Positions 17,735-27,287 of a DNA stretch of 64,000 nucleotides are shown here, piece by piece. The notes beneath the pieces were generated by a model. The model was not told where the DNA came from. It did not search any database and saw only the letters and a list, made by a program, of their open reading frames with translations. The stretch lies in assembly GCA_002698995.1 (NCBI GenBank), contig PAAX01000002.1, positions 124,001-188,000 on the forward strand. The letters are read 5' to 3'. Source of the DNA: Ignavibacteriota bacterium. Lineage in GTDB: Bacteria; Bacteroidota; Ignavibacteria; Ignavibacteriales; Melioribacteraceae. Made by a program: the position numbers and the translations under genes. Numbering within the stretch: the first letter of the stretch is position 1; each line of letters starts with the position of its first letter.

Positions 17735-20587
17735 TTAAAGGAAATTCCAGTAAAATGAAAGTGCAAAAGAGACGAACCTGTAACTTGTGTTATCTCTGGA
17801 AGTTGAACCGCCGGCAACATTCCCCGAAAGCTGCAGATTTTCTAAAATTCTGTAGAAAAGTTCGCCGTTAGCTTGTAAAATAACAAAATCACTTTCCGGT
17901 ACATATCCAAGTTTTCCGCCGATAATTAATCTCAAATCTTTTTGATTTTCAAGGTACCAATCAGCCCAAATACTATGAGAATTAAAATCTATTGGCGAAT
18001 AATAAAAATCGGAATCATATCTATAGTTTTGATAGAAATATTCATAACCTGCAGCTAAATCTTCCCAGAAAAATCTGCCAAGTCTTAATTGGAAATCATT
18101 TCCTTGATTATCGCCGAAATCAGGATCGGCTTCACCAATCCTTAAATATTGGAAATAACTTGAAATCATAAATTTAGAAGGATGAACATATTTGCCATCA
18201 AATCTTAGGATTGACGCTCCAAATCTTGAAAATATTAAATCAGGAGAATAGAGAAGAATTGCCGCATCTGCAGCAGTATAAGTAGCACTCAATCTAAAAA
18301 CATCCGGTTTTTCATAACTTACAGAAGCATCGAGGGCTTCTCTGTTTGTAAATCCTCCAATGTTAGTTGAACCGATTCCAACGCCAAATCTTAAATTCTG
18401 CAGAAGTGAAAGGAATATGTGCCCTTTAAATGTAGTAAAAGTTATATCAGCATTTGTTGAGCCGACGTGAGCGCGATAAAATGAAGTTCCTAAAGATAAA
18501 TATGTATTTACGCCTAACTCTAATCTTCCACCGTAATTCAAATATCTAAATCCGATGTTATCGGAATAAGCTGACACTGATGGAGCAAATCCAATGTAAT
18601 TTGGGAAGGTCGCAAAAATTGCCGAAAGTCCTGTAACAGGAAGCCAGCTCTGTCTTAATTCAACCATCTCAACTTCAATTGAATCTAAATCCCAAGTTAA
18701 AAGCTCTTCATATTTATTTCTTGCCGAATCAGATTCACCAAGTTGGGCATATGAATCCCCTAAATATAAATTAGCTTCAAAATTATCAGGTTCATCTCTA
18801 ACCAATTCTTGAAAAGCTTCAACTGCTTTTACAGAATCTCTTAGAGTATATAAAACTTTTGCTCTCTGTAAAGCGGCATCAAAATAATATCCATCCGCTA
18901 ATGCATCGTCATAAGCTCTTAAAGCTTGTTCGTATTCCTGAGCACAAAAAAGAACATCACCGTATTCTTTGTATATTAATGCATTCGGTTCGGCTTGAGA
19001 AAGATAATCTTCGTAATAAGGTAAAGCTCCGGCACAATCATCATTAAGCACCATCTCTCTTCCTTCTTGAAGAATACCGAAAATTCTCTCCTCTTCAACA
19101 CGCATTTTCTGGAAATCAATATTAGATTGAAGAGTTATAACATCATTATGCCTTGGATCAATTTCTTTTGCTCTATCGGCATATTCCTGCGCAGCAATAA
19201 AGTCTCTATCAATTACTTTTAATGATCCCATTGCTACCAGTGCATCGAAATTATTTGGTTGTTTCTCTAAAATATTGGTTAAATATTCTCTGGCAACTTC
19301 AACATCTCTGTTATTCCAAATTGAAAGCTGTGATCTGAATAATTGATAGTCCAAATTATTTGGATAATCATTTAATAGATTATCCATTATAACTATTGCT
19401 TTTTCGAAATCTCTTCCCCATGCAGAAACTCTGGCATATTGAAATCTAAGCTGAGGATCGGTTTCATTGGGAACTTGATTAAAATAGTCGTCAAGAGTCA
19501 TCATTGCATTATCATACTCTTGAAGATATTCGTAATACTCTGCTAATTTTTTTACTGCTTCTTTATCAAGTGGATTCTTCGCCAATCTTTCTTGATACAT
19601 TTCAATTCTATTTCGGTAAACATTATCTCTAAAATCTGTTACATAAGCCCACTTTTCTTCAAATCTTGGATCACCGGAATATGTTGTTCCAAGTACAATC
19701 AACTGCTGGTAAGCTTCTTCAATTCTTTCTGCTTTAATTAATTCATCAACCAATCTAAATCTGCTCTCATCATCATCCGGATTAGCTCTCAGCATTCTGT
19801 AATATCTATCAATCGGATATTCTTTTTCAAACGCACGCGGATCTTGCTGTGTTACATAAGCATTTTTTGTTGCTAAATCTAAACCATCTTTAGCTTCTAA
19901 AAAGAAAGGTTTAATTTCGAGAGCATTAGTAAAGGCTTCTTCAGCAATTTTATACTTGCCAAGCCATAAGGTAAAATAACCGTAGCGGCTCCAAAGTCTC
20001 CAATCTTCTGGATAACGATCTACATAAATCTTAAGAATTTTTTCTCCTTTTGTAATGGAACCGTTTTTTGCTAAGATTTCAGAATATCTTATTATCTCAT
20101 CTGGTGATGCATCTTTATCTTTCTCTAAATATCTATCGTACCACTCTTCGGCAAGAATCCATTCTTCTTTATTTCTATAAGATTTACCAATCTCTAAGTA
20201 GTTAAATGGATTACCCGGATCAATTGCTATTTCTCTTTTATGTCCTTCAATTTTTTTATCTAAAATTTTATACCATATCGATATTACTCTATCAAGATTT
20301 TTTTGATATTCATTATTATTTGGTGATAGTTTAATTGCTCTTCTAAAATCTAAAACTGCATAATTATACTCAGTTCTTTTCTCAAAACAGAGTGCGCGCA
20401 GGTTGTAACCGTCAGATTCGCGGGGATTTGAAGAAATATATTTATTCAGAAGATCAATTGCTTCTCCATATCTTCCGGCAGTCATATGAGCCATTGCCTG
20501 TTTCTTTAGCGGGTCATCAGATTTTTTCTGCTGTGCTGTTATTGTTGTTAATACTAACAGAATTATAAAAAGTACTCGTATCGGCAT
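17735..20587 (-). CDS. TPR protein with C-terminal outer-membrane beta-barrel
   Basis: 950 residues with a signal peptide (to about residue 18). Residues about 30-640 are tandem TPR repeats (for example MTAGRYGEAIDLLNKYISSN, AEEAFTNALEIKPFFLEA, ALVAMGSLKVIDRDFIAAQE). From about residue 655 the sequence turns into alternating aromatic beta-strands (SAYSDNIGFRYLNYGGRLEL, LRLGRFFWEDLAAGYEYFYQ) and ends in FALSFYWNFL, an outer-membrane barrel resembling the YaiO type. TPR plus barrel is the layout of exopolysaccharide export proteins such as BcsC, PgaA and AlgK-AlgE. It is the last gene after the MBOAT acyltransferase and two SGNH hydrolases, supporting a role in export of an acylated polymer (inferred). 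Confidence 0.82.
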   Translation of the reverse strand: MPIRVLFIILLVLTTITAQQKKSDDPLKKQAMAHMTAGRYGEAIDLLNKYISSNPRESDGYNLRALCFEKRTEYNYAVLDFRRAIKLSPNNNEYQKNLDRVISIWYKILDKKIEGHKREIAIDPGNPFNYLEIGKSYRNKEEWILAEEWYDRYLEKDKDASPDEIIRYSEILAKNGSITKGEKILKIYVDRYPEDWRLWSRYGYFTLWLGKYKIAEEAFTNALEIKPFFLEAKDGLDLATKNAYVTQQDPRAFEKEYPIDRYYRMLRANPDDDESRFRLVDELIKAERIEEAYQQLIVLGTTYSGDPRFEEKWAYVTDFRDNVYRNRIEMYQERLAKNPLDKEAVKKLAEYYEYLQEYDNAMMTLDDYFNQVPNETDPQLRFQYARVSAWGRDFEKAIVIMDNLLNDYPNNLDYQLFRSQLSIWNNRDVEVAREYLTNILEKQPNNFDALVAMGSLKVIDRDFIAAQEYADRAKEIDPRHNDVITLQSNIDFQKMRVEEERIFGILQEGREMVLNDDCAGALPYYEDYLSQAEPNALIYKEYGDVLFCAQEYEQALRAYDDALADGYYFDAALQRAKVLYTLRDSVKAVEAFQELVRDEPDNFEANLYLGDSYAQLGESDSARNKYEELLTWDLDSIEVEMVELRQSWLPVTGLSAIFATFPNYIGFAPSVSAYSDNIGFRYLNYGGRLELGVNTYLSLGTSFYRAHVGSTNADITFTTFKGHIFLSLLQNLRFGVGIGSTNIGGFTNREALDASVSYEKPDVFRLSATYTAADAAILLYSPDLIFSRFGASILRFDGKYVHPSKFMISSYFQYLRIGEADPDFGDNQGNDFQLRLGRFFWEDLAAGYEYFYQNYRYDSDFYYSPIDFNSHSIWADWYLENQKDLRLIIGGKLGYVPESDFVILQANGELFYRILENLQLSGNVAGGSTSRDNTSYRFVSFALSFYWNFL

Positions 20588-20659
20588 AATTGGTTCTAAT
20601 AATTTATAGATATGCTAAATTACTTAAAAATTCAGTATAAAACAGTGCTTTTAAGTTTA

Positions 20660-22129
20660 TTAAAATTGGAAATAAATAAACGGCTGAATATCTGATGATT
20701 TGAACTGTGCAACAAACCAAACTATTATTGCTAAAAGTACAGCCTGACCAATTAACGGTGTTCTGCCAAGCATTAATTCAATTTTATATTCAAACTTTTT
20801 GGGAAGAAAATGAATTAAATAACCAATTACCATTAATGCAAAAACCAAAGCATAACCATCAATAAATTGTAAAAATACTGCTGGATTAAAATAGTTTACA
20901 ATTTGGTTGATCATATCTAACCCGTGCTGTACAGATTGTGATCTGAAAAATAGGAGTGAGAAAGTCCATATATGAAAAGTAATTAATGCACCTAAGAATT
21001 GACGCAGTTTTGATTTTTTTACCCATTGAGGAATATTAAAGAATCTTTCAACTGCCAATGCAGAACCATGAATTCCACCCCAGATAACAAAATTCCAAGC
21101 AGCTCCGTGCCATAAACCACCAAGAAGCATTGTCAGCAATAAGTTTATGTAAGTTCTTTTCTTTCCTTTTTGATTTCCGCCAAGAGGAATGTATAAGTAA
21201 TCTTTTAGCCATGTGGAAAGAGAAATGTGCCATCTTTTCCATACTTCTGTAATTGTAGATGATTTATACGGAGCATTAAAGTTATCGGGAAGTTTGAATC
21301 CCATTAAAAGAGCAAGTCCTATAGCCATATCAGAGTAACCGGAGAAATCACAGTAAAGCTGCATTGCATAACCATATAATCCTAATAAATTTTCAATTCC
21401 AGTGTATCTTGAAGGCCAGTCAAAAATTCTATCAACAAAATTGATGCTTATATAATCTGCAATTATTGCTTTCTTAAATAAACCGCCGAGAATAAGAAAC
21501 ATTGCTCTTCCCATATCTGCTTTGGTAAGCTCAAATTTATTATTTATTTGAGGAAGAAAATCGGATGCTCTTACAATTGGTCCGGCAACTAATTGAGGGA
21601 AAAATGAAACGAAGAAAAGGAAATCGATAAATCTTTTTTCAGGATCTAATTGACCTCTGTATACATCAATAGTATAACTCATTGATTGGAAAGTAAAAAA
21701 TGATACTCCCACCGGAAGGAAGATATCCATCATATCAAAGTTAGCTGAAAAAATTCCGTTTATATTACCGATAAAGAAATTTGTGTACTTGAAATAACCT
21801 AAAATTCCAAGATTAGAAATAAGACTTATGATTAGTAGTGTTTTCTTGGTCTTGACTGATTCTGCCGCATGAATATACTTTGCGGCATAATAATCTATTA
21901 ACGAACTGATAATTACAAGAATAAAAAAATTACCGCTGGATTTATAATAAAAATAAACCGAAGCAGCTGTTAAAAAAATTACTTTTGCAGTTTTGTTATT
22001 GATAAAAAATCGGTGAAAAATTAGTACAAATAAGAAGAAGAATAAAAAGAATCCCGAATTAAAAAGTAACGGTGCGGTTGGATTATACTTTAAAACATCA
22101 AATAATCTTTCAAAAATTGAGTATTCCAT
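20660..22129 (-). CDS. MBOAT-family O-acyltransferase (AlgI/DltB/PatA type)
   Basis: 489 residues with about ten membrane segments. Diagnostic motifs are FFPQLVAGPIVRASDFLPQI (177-195), EVWKRWHISLSTWLKDYLYIP (296-316, with H301) and LLGGLWHGAAWNFVIWGGIHG (336-356, with the invariant MBOAT histidine H341). Such proteins pass acyl groups across the inner membrane for O-acetylation of alginate, peptidoglycan, teichoic acid or other polymers. An SGNH protein lies immediately upstream, as AlgJ/AlgX or PatB do in known acetylation loci, and a TPR-barrel gene follows. AGAGAA precedes the ATG. The polymer is unknown because no synthase or glycosyltransferase lies in the window. Confidence 0.92.
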   Translation of the reverse strand: MEYSIFERLFDVLKYNPTAPLLFNSGFFLFFFLFVLIFHRFFINNKTAKVIFLTAASVYFYYKSSGNFFILVIISSLIDYYAAKYIHAAESVKTKKTLLIISLISNLGILGYFKYTNFFIGNINGIFSANFDMMDIFLPVGVSFFTFQSMSYTIDVYRGQLDPEKRFIDFLFFVSFFPQLVAGPIVRASDFLPQINNKFELTKADMGRAMFLILGGLFKKAIIADYISINFVDRIFDWPSRYTGIENLLGLYGYAMQLYCDFSGYSDMAIGLALLMGFKLPDNFNAPYKSSTITEVWKRWHISLSTWLKDYLYIPLGGNQKGKKRTYINLLLTMLLGGLWHGAAWNFVIWGGIHGSALAVERFFNIPQWVKKSKLRQFLGALITFHIWTFSLLFFRSQSVQHGLDMINQIVNYFNPAVFLQFIDGYALVFALMVIGYLIHFLPKKFEYKIELMLGRTPLIGQAVLLAIIVWFVAQFKSSDIQPFIYFQF

Positions 22130-22160
22130 TTATTCTCTATTTGTAAGATAAAATAATGAC

Positions 22161-22216
22161 TTCCTAAAATAGTTTAGGAATGCTGAATTCCAAATAAAAA
22201 TTACAGCATTCCTAAA
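22161..22216 (-). promoter_or_regulatory. Possible attenuator: two mutually exclusive hairpins before the MBOAT gene
   Basis: In the transcript a perfect 13-bp stem (22216-22204 with 22185-22173, 18-nt loop) lies 15 nt past the SGNH stop. Its 3' arm can instead pair 8 bp (TTCCTAAA with TTTAGGAA, 4-nt loop) with 22168-22161. The two pairings cannot form together. A partial terminator within an operon is the simpler reading, since the U-run is short. Confidence 0.45.
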
Positions 22217-22230
22217 AAAAGTTTGAGTGA

Positions 22231-23730
22231 TTATCTTAATTTTTTATAAGCGGTTATTAAAGCTTCACTTAGCATATCTGCAACCTTAGCGGCACCTTGT
22301 CCGTTAAAATGCACATAATCCTTAAATGCTAAAGGAGGATTTGCATCAACCCATTGCGGCATTGAGTTTTCGCCCCCCATTGCATCAAATAAGCTCCAGA
22401 AAGCAATGTTTGCAGATTTAGCAATATTCTTTTGAGCTTCCAATAATTTTAGAACTTTAGGATCGGTTTCAAATTTTGTCCCTTTTTTAACACTTTTATC
22501 CTGCACACCAATCAATAAAATTCCGGTTCTAGGGAAAGCTTGTTTCAAATTATCAATTACTTTTAACATTTCTCTTTCATACCAGCCAAAATCTCTTGAT
22601 GCTGTACTTGAAGCGTTTAATCCGAATTCAAGAATGATTAATTTATAATCAAGTTTGCGGGCAAAATCTTTTAACATACTTACATTTATCTGTTGTAAAT
22701 CTATACCTGAGTTTCCTCTAAAAGGAAAATTATCAACATAAACTCCGTTGCCGTTTTCTAAACTTACGCCGTAAACATGAGCTTGTTCTCTTTCAGGAAA
22801 TTCTAATTTCAGTTTATTTGCAGAACCGCCGGCATCAATTACTAATTCTTGAAGTCCTCTACCGCTGCTTAAAGTAGCTTTTTCAGATTTTTTACCGTTG
22901 ATTGAATACTCAATTGAAGATGCTTTTGCATTTGCATAAAAAACTCTTGCTTTGGTAAATTCTCTGGCGTTTCTATATTTTCTATAAAGTTCGTATTCAA
23001 CCCAGCTGTTTCCTTTAGGAACAAATACTTCTCCATTAATCCCATATTCCAATCTATTTGGATTTGATCCAAAAATTGAAGCAGTTTCCCAATTGTTTGA
23101 AAATGAAATTTTAGTTGTTATCCTAAAGTTAACATCTTGAGAGGTTATTGGTAAATAACCGACACCCTTGCCGCCAAATTCCTTTTGCATTGTTTCTCTA
23201 ACATCGGCAGAAATTAAGTCCCCTTCAATTAATGAATCACCGAAATGTGCAATTCTAACTTGAGATTTATCTGCGCTCTTCAAGGCATCAAAAAATGGTT
23301 TTAATTGATTTACATTTCCCACAATCGGTACATTTTGCAGATTTTGTAAAATCGAGGAATTTGAATTAGAGAAGTTATCCGAAGCAAAAAATTCAGTTGT
23401 TCTTTCAACTAATCTTTCATAATCAATAATTGAGGCGGTGTAAATTAAACTTTCGTTTTCTTCAACAATGCTTGATGATTCCGATGTATCATTCAATTCA
23501 TATTTAGGTTTAAAGAAATCATCCTTTTCAGTTTCATACTTAGGCTTGAAAAAATCATCTTCCTCAATTTCTTCCTTTATAACTTCTTTTTTAGGTTTTA
23601 GATCAGCATAAATATCAACTGTTTTAATATCCAATCCTAAAACTTTTTTATCTACTTTTATAAATGAAACTGCTGTTAAAATGAGTATTACTAAAATTAC
23701 TAAAGCTAAGGGCCGATTTTTATAATCCAT
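22231..23730 (-). CDS. Membrane-anchored SGNH hydrolase/acyl-transfer protein of the acetylation locus
   Basis: 499 residues. One N-terminal membrane segment (residues 8-24) anchors a periplasmic protein. A charged linker contains two copies of DDFFKPKYE (58-66 and 70-78). The SGNH domain starts with IAHFGDSLIEGD (G164-D165-S166, nucleophile S166), has LEFGLNA in the block III position, and ends with DYVHFN (D471, H474). This is the catalytic triad arrangement of AlgX/AlgJ-like acetyltransferases and of acyl esterases. AGGAG precedes the ATG. Located just upstream of the MBOAT gene, it probably receives its acyl group for polymer acetylation (inferred). Confidence 0.82.
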   Translation of the reverse strand: MDYKNRPLALVILVILILTAVSFIKVDKKVLGLDIKTVDIYADLKPKKEVIKEEIEEDDFFKPKYETEKDDFFKPKYELNDTSESSSIVEENESLIYTASIIDYERLVERTTEFFASDNFSNSNSSILQNLQNVPIVGNVNQLKPFFDALKSADKSQVRIAHFGDSLIEGDLISADVRETMQKEFGGKGVGYLPITSQDVNFRITTKISFSNNWETASIFGSNPNRLEYGINGEVFVPKGNSWVEYELYRKYRNAREFTKARVFYANAKASSIEYSINGKKSEKATLSSGRGLQELVIDAGGSANKLKLEFPEREQAHVYGVSLENGNGVYVDNFPFRGNSGIDLQQINVSMLKDFARKLDYKLIILEFGLNASSTASRDFGWYEREMLKVIDNLKQAFPRTGILLIGVQDKSVKKGTKFETDPKVLKLLEAQKNIAKSANIAFWSLFDAMGGENSMPQWVDANPPLAFKDYVHFNGQGAAKVADMLSEALITAYKKLR

Positions 23731-23748
23731 TATTTCTCCTGGTGTTTT

Positions 23749-24459
23749 TTACAAGCCATATTTTTTTAATATTTTATCCACTTCTGCTCCCCAAATTTTA
23801 TATCCTCTAGCATTAAGATGAATTCCGTCATAAACCAATTCATCCTTTATGAACTTTCCTCTTTTGGTTAAGGAATTGAGATCTATATAATCAATATTGT
23901 TTTGCTTGGCAAAATTTTCAAGCATTGTATTCAATACATCAATTTCTTTGTTTCTTCCTTCATTAACTTCAATTGGTTTTAATTCCGGTCTGTTAACTGC
24001 AAGCCAATCTTTTCCCCAATCTTTTCCGGCATAAAGTGCAGATTGTATTACCGGTTTAATTCCGCGCGCCTGCAGTCCGGCAATAATTTTCAAATAATTT
24101 TCATAAATAGTCTGCACGGGAGTCCAATTATAAACATCATTAACTCCCCCCATAATAAAACAGATTTTAGGTTTAAGCTTATAAACATACTGCATTCTGC
24201 TTAAAAAACCTTGCGTTACATCACTAGTAATTCCTCTGTTAACAACTCCGCTTCTTCCTAGAAGTTCATTCCAATTAACCCCTTGAGTAAGTGAATTTCC
24301 AAGCATAACAATATCTGCCTGAGAGGTTTTATAGATATCATATAAATCAGTTTGCAATTTATAGTTGGGATTATTTAAATAACTCTGAGTGGTTTGCTCT
24401 TGGGCAGCAAGCGGAATACTTATAAGTATAATTAAAATAAAAAGATATTTCGTCTTCAT
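23749..24459 (-). CDS. Secreted SGNH/GDSL-type esterase
   Basis: 236 residues with a signal peptide ending at LAAQ (20). The block I motif is GNSLTQG (54-60), so the usual GDS is GNS with nucleophile S56; blocks II and III are VVNRGI and GGVNDVY, and block V is DGIHLN (D211, H214). The GNS variant is common in PAF-acetylhydrolase-like and sialate O-acetylesterase-like proteins of Bacteroidota. It lies 18 bp before the membrane-anchored SGNH gene. In known acetylation loci a second esterase trims or removes acetyl groups, which is a reasonable guess for this protein. Confidence 0.85.
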   Translation of the reverse strand: MKTKYLFILIILISIPLAAQEQTTQSYLNNPNYKLQTDLYDIYKTSQADIVMLGNSLTQGVNWNELLGRSGVVNRGITSDVTQGFLSRMQYVYKLKPKICFIMGGVNDVYNWTPVQTIYENYLKIIAGLQARGIKPVIQSALYAGKDWGKDWLAVNRPELKPIEVNEGRNKEIDVLNTMLENFAKQNNIDYIDLNSLTKRGKFIKDELVYDGIHLNARGYKIWGAEVDKILKKYGL

Positions 24460-24551
24460 GTAAAAACAATTTTATTAATAAATAAAAGATAGCAGTAATA
24501 AAGTTACTAAACTACTTTAACTAAACCAAATATCTTATTTAATTACTGAAC

Positions 24552-25553
24552 TTACGAAACGGCAGTCGGAATTTCAAATGCAAAAGTTGAGCCTCTGCCT
24601 CTTTTACTTGTTACAAGAACTTTTCCTTTGTGCTCTTCAATTATCTTTTTCACTATCCACAAGCCTAAGCCTGAACTGCTTTCACCGGCAGTTGGTTTGG
24701 CAGATAGCATAACTCCTTTTTTGAATGCATCTTTAAGCTCTTCTACGGAAAGACCAGGACCAGAATCTATTACCTCTACTCTAAGAATTTGGTCAACTAC
24801 ATTGGCTGCTATTTTTACGTTTGTGTTTGGTTCGGAAAATTTAATTGCGTTATCCAGTAAATTATCTATTACTGTTTCTATTTTATCCGGATCACAATTA
24901 ACCAGCGGAAGGTTTTTGATTAGTTTTTCAATCGAAATATTTTTGGATTTTGCCTTAGCTATATTTACGGAAACTATTTTTTCTATGATCTCATTCAAGT
25001 CGCATTTGCTCAAGTTTATTTTTGCTTCATCTATTCCTTCTTGAACAATTTTGGTTATTTCGCCGGTCAACTTTAATATTTTGTCAGCAGAAATCAATAG
25101 ACTTTTTATAATGTCCTTTTGTTCATTTATAGTTAGTTCATAACTGTCTAATAGATCAACCAGATTTTTAATTGCACCGGCAGGATTTTTAATATCGTGC
25201 AGATAAACTGCAAATAATTCTTCTTTCTTTTTATTTAATCCTTCCAGTTTCGCAATTTGAGCTTCTAAACTCGCTTTTTCTTTAAGCAGTTCTCTATTTG
25301 CTTCTTCTAATTTTTTGTTTTTGAATTGAACTTCATTCAGCAGTATTTCTGTACTTTCAATACGTTTTTGAAGATTATCGATGATTGACTTAAATTCAGA
25401 ATCATCAGGCTTAGTGGATTTTGTTTCTGACATTTCTTCCTTATCTTTAACATTATCTATGGTTTTAGATTTCGACTTTGTATTTTTTCTAATGAATATC
25501 AAAATCAAAATTAATAAAAGAATAAACGACGATATGATTATTATTATTTCCAT
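24552..25553 (-). CDS. Membrane-anchored sensor histidine kinase, orphan
   Basis: 333 residues: one N-terminal membrane helix (1-20), a charged stretch, a coiled coil (about 50-110), a HisKA-like phosphoacceptor with FAVYLHDIKNPAG (H119), and a HATPase domain with N-box DNLLDNAIKFSE, DSGPGLS, and SSGLGLWIVKKIIEEH. It has no periplasmic sensing domain, so it probably reads an intracellular signal or works through a partner bound to its coiled coil. No response regulator lies beside it. It is divergent from the lipoprotein gene at 25648. Confidence 0.88.
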   Translation of the reverse strand: MEIIIIISSFILLLILILIFIRKNTKSKSKTIDNVKDKEEMSETKSTKPDDSEFKSIIDNLQKRIESTEILLNEVQFKNKKLEEANRELLKEKASLEAQIAKLEGLNKKKEELFAVYLHDIKNPAGAIKNLVDLLDSYELTINEQKDIIKSLLISADKILKLTGEITKIVQEGIDEAKINLSKCDLNEIIEKIVSVNIAKAKSKNISIEKLIKNLPLVNCDPDKIETVIDNLLDNAIKFSEPNTNVKIAANVVDQILRVEVIDSGPGLSVEELKDAFKKGVMLSAKPTAGESSSGLGLWIVKKIIEEHKGKVLVTSKRGRGSTFAFEIPTAVS

Positions 25554-25647
25554 ATATTTATAGTAGAGTTCAAATATCTACTTTTGGCTTAGTTATTATC
25601 GGAAAATGTTTTAAAAAATTTAATGTTTTATTTTAAAAAATGACTTT

Positions 25648-26298
25648 ATGAATAAATTTATCTCAATTTTTCTACTATTTTTTGCAGTATCTTGTTCAAA
25701 TTCAAATGAACCGGAACAACCTGTTCCACAAAAAATTAGTTTTGACTCCCCAAAAGTCGGACAAATCTCTTATTATCAAAAAGGATCAGGTGAAAATTAC
25801 TTAAATAAAACGACAAACGAATATTTTTTAGAAGATAAATTTTTAAGTGTGAAAATAGAGCAGATTTTTGGTGATACTCTTTTTATTAAAGAAGAAGTTA
25901 AAGATTCTACAACTTTCACATACGCCTTAGTTAAAAAGAATGATTCACTTCTGGTTTTCAAACCAAACAGCATGTTCTTGGATTCTTATATTTTCGGAAG
26001 TCATTTCATGAGCTACAAAATTCCTCTTAATACTAACAATTCAAATGAAATTGATTTTCTTGGCTGGAAAACTTCTTCAACATACTGCGAATGCTTTTTA
26101 ACCGGTATTACAAAAAATTATTCCTTTAAGGATTCTTTTTACGATTCACTAAATATTATAGTTGATGAAACTGCAATGGCAGTTGATAGATTTGGCTATA
26201 ATTTTCTCTTCTCACGCAAAGATGGAATAGTGGTTTCAACTAGATTAATTCCCCAGTTTAATAAAGGTGATATCTGGTTTTTATTCGAAAATAAATAA
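25648..26298 (+). CDS. Small lipoprotein of unknown function
   Basis: 216 residues beginning with a short signal sequence and lipobox FAVSC, followed by a Ser/Asn/Pro-rich linker. The mature part predicts mostly beta-strands and contains a pair of Cys residues (TYCECF). I do not recognise a domain. It is divergent from the orphan histidine kinase with 94 bp between them and precedes the SirB1-like gene by 145 bp, so it is probably transcribed alone. Confidence 0.7.
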   Translation: MNKFISIFLLFFAVSCSNSNEPEQPVPQKISFDSPKVGQISYYQKGSGENYLNKTTNEYFLEDKFLSVKIEQIFGDTLFIKEEVKDSTTFTYALVKKNDSLLVFKPNSMFLDSYIFGSHFMSYKIPLNTNNSNEIDFLGWKTSSTYCECFLTGITKNYSFKDSFYDSLNIIVDETAMAVDRFGYNFLFSRKDGIVVSTRLIPQFNKGDIWFLFENK

Positions 26299-26443
26299 TT
26301 AGGAATGAAATTCTACTTTAATTAGATTTAGAGGTATAATTTAATCTTGTACGACCTACCATTAACCGGCAGGCCTAATTGAATTAATTTTACTAAAAGT
26401 GTGTTAATCTTTTTTGCTAAAATAAATTTAGAAGAGGAATAGA

Positions 26444-27268
26444 ATGCCGGATAAATCCCAGCTTCCTTATTTAGTTGAACTTCTTGATGATGATTCAGAT
26501 GAAGTAAGAGATGAAATTCTAAAAAGTTTGTCAAATTATGGAAACCATTTAGAAAAAGATCTTTTCTCATTTACCCAGCTTTTCAATTCCGAAAAACTAT
26601 CAATAGTAAAACCAATTCTTGATGATAATAGAAGAAAATGGCTTTATGAAAATTGGAAGAATTGGCAGTCCCTCCCAACTGAATACAGCCAGTTGGAAGA
26701 AGCGATGGATATGATTTGTAAATTTCAGTACGGTTTTAATTATCCCGAAAAAATAACGGTTTTACTTGATAATCTTGCCGAAGAATTTGCAAAACACAAC
26801 ATAAATGGGAATGAAATTGATTTGGCAGATTTTCTCTTCAAGCATAAAAAACTTTTTGGCGAAAGAGATGATTATTATAATCCCCTTAACAGCAACTTAA
26901 TTTATGTATTAAAAAAGAAAAGAGGATTACCTATAAGCTTAACTATAATTTACATTTTGGTTGCTCAAAGATTAGGATTGACTGTAGAAGGATGCAATTT
27001 TCCGGGACATTTTCTAGCCAAAGTAAAAGTTAAAAGAGATATCGTTCTTATTGATGCATATAATAACGGAAGAATTATTAATGAAGATGAATTAAAAGAA
27101 CTCTCTCAAGATTCTGTTGAAGCTATTATGAAAATCATTAATCTAAAAACTAATTCTAAAATTGTAGTTAGAAGAGTTCTTAATAATTTGATTAATGCAT
27201 ACGGTCAGATAAATGATGAGAAGAATAAATCATTTTTTATTAGGTTATTAAACATAACTCCTTGGTAA
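26444..27268 (+). CDS. SirB1-family (transglutaminase-core 2) protein with N-terminal HEAT-like repeat
   Basis: 274 residues. Residues 1-50 (LPYLVELLDDDSDEVRDEILKSL) look like a HEAT repeat. From about residue 90 the family pattern of SirB1/Transglut_core2 appears: NSNLIYVLKKKRGLPISLTIIYILVAQRLGL, then EGCNFPGHFLAKV with His, and VLIDAYNNGRIINEDEL with Asp. The Cys of a true transglutaminase triad is replaced in SirB1 proteins, where activity is unproven; here the position before LTIIY is Ser. GAGGAATAG precedes the ATG. It converges with the YkvA gene, 19 bp apart. Confidence 0.85.
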   Translation: MPDKSQLPYLVELLDDDSDEVRDEILKSLSNYGNHLEKDLFSFTQLFNSEKLSIVKPILDDNRRKWLYENWKNWQSLPTEYSQLEEAMDMICKFQYGFNYPEKITVLLDNLAEEFAKHNINGNEIDLADFLFKHKKLFGERDDYYNPLNSNLIYVLKKKRGLPISLTIIYILVAQRLGLTVEGCNFPGHFLAKVKVKRDIVLIDAYNNGRIINEDELKELSQDSVEAIMKIINLKTNSKIVVRRVLNNLINAYGQINDEKNKSFFIRLLNITPW

Positions 27269-27287
27269 GTGCTTAATTAAATAACTC

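Noticed and set aside
24628-25044. Open frame of 138 codons on the plus strand opposite the histidine kinase
   Set aside because: It lies wholly inside the kinase gene on the other strand, has no ribosome site and gives a low-complexity Ser/Leu/Ile-rich product.
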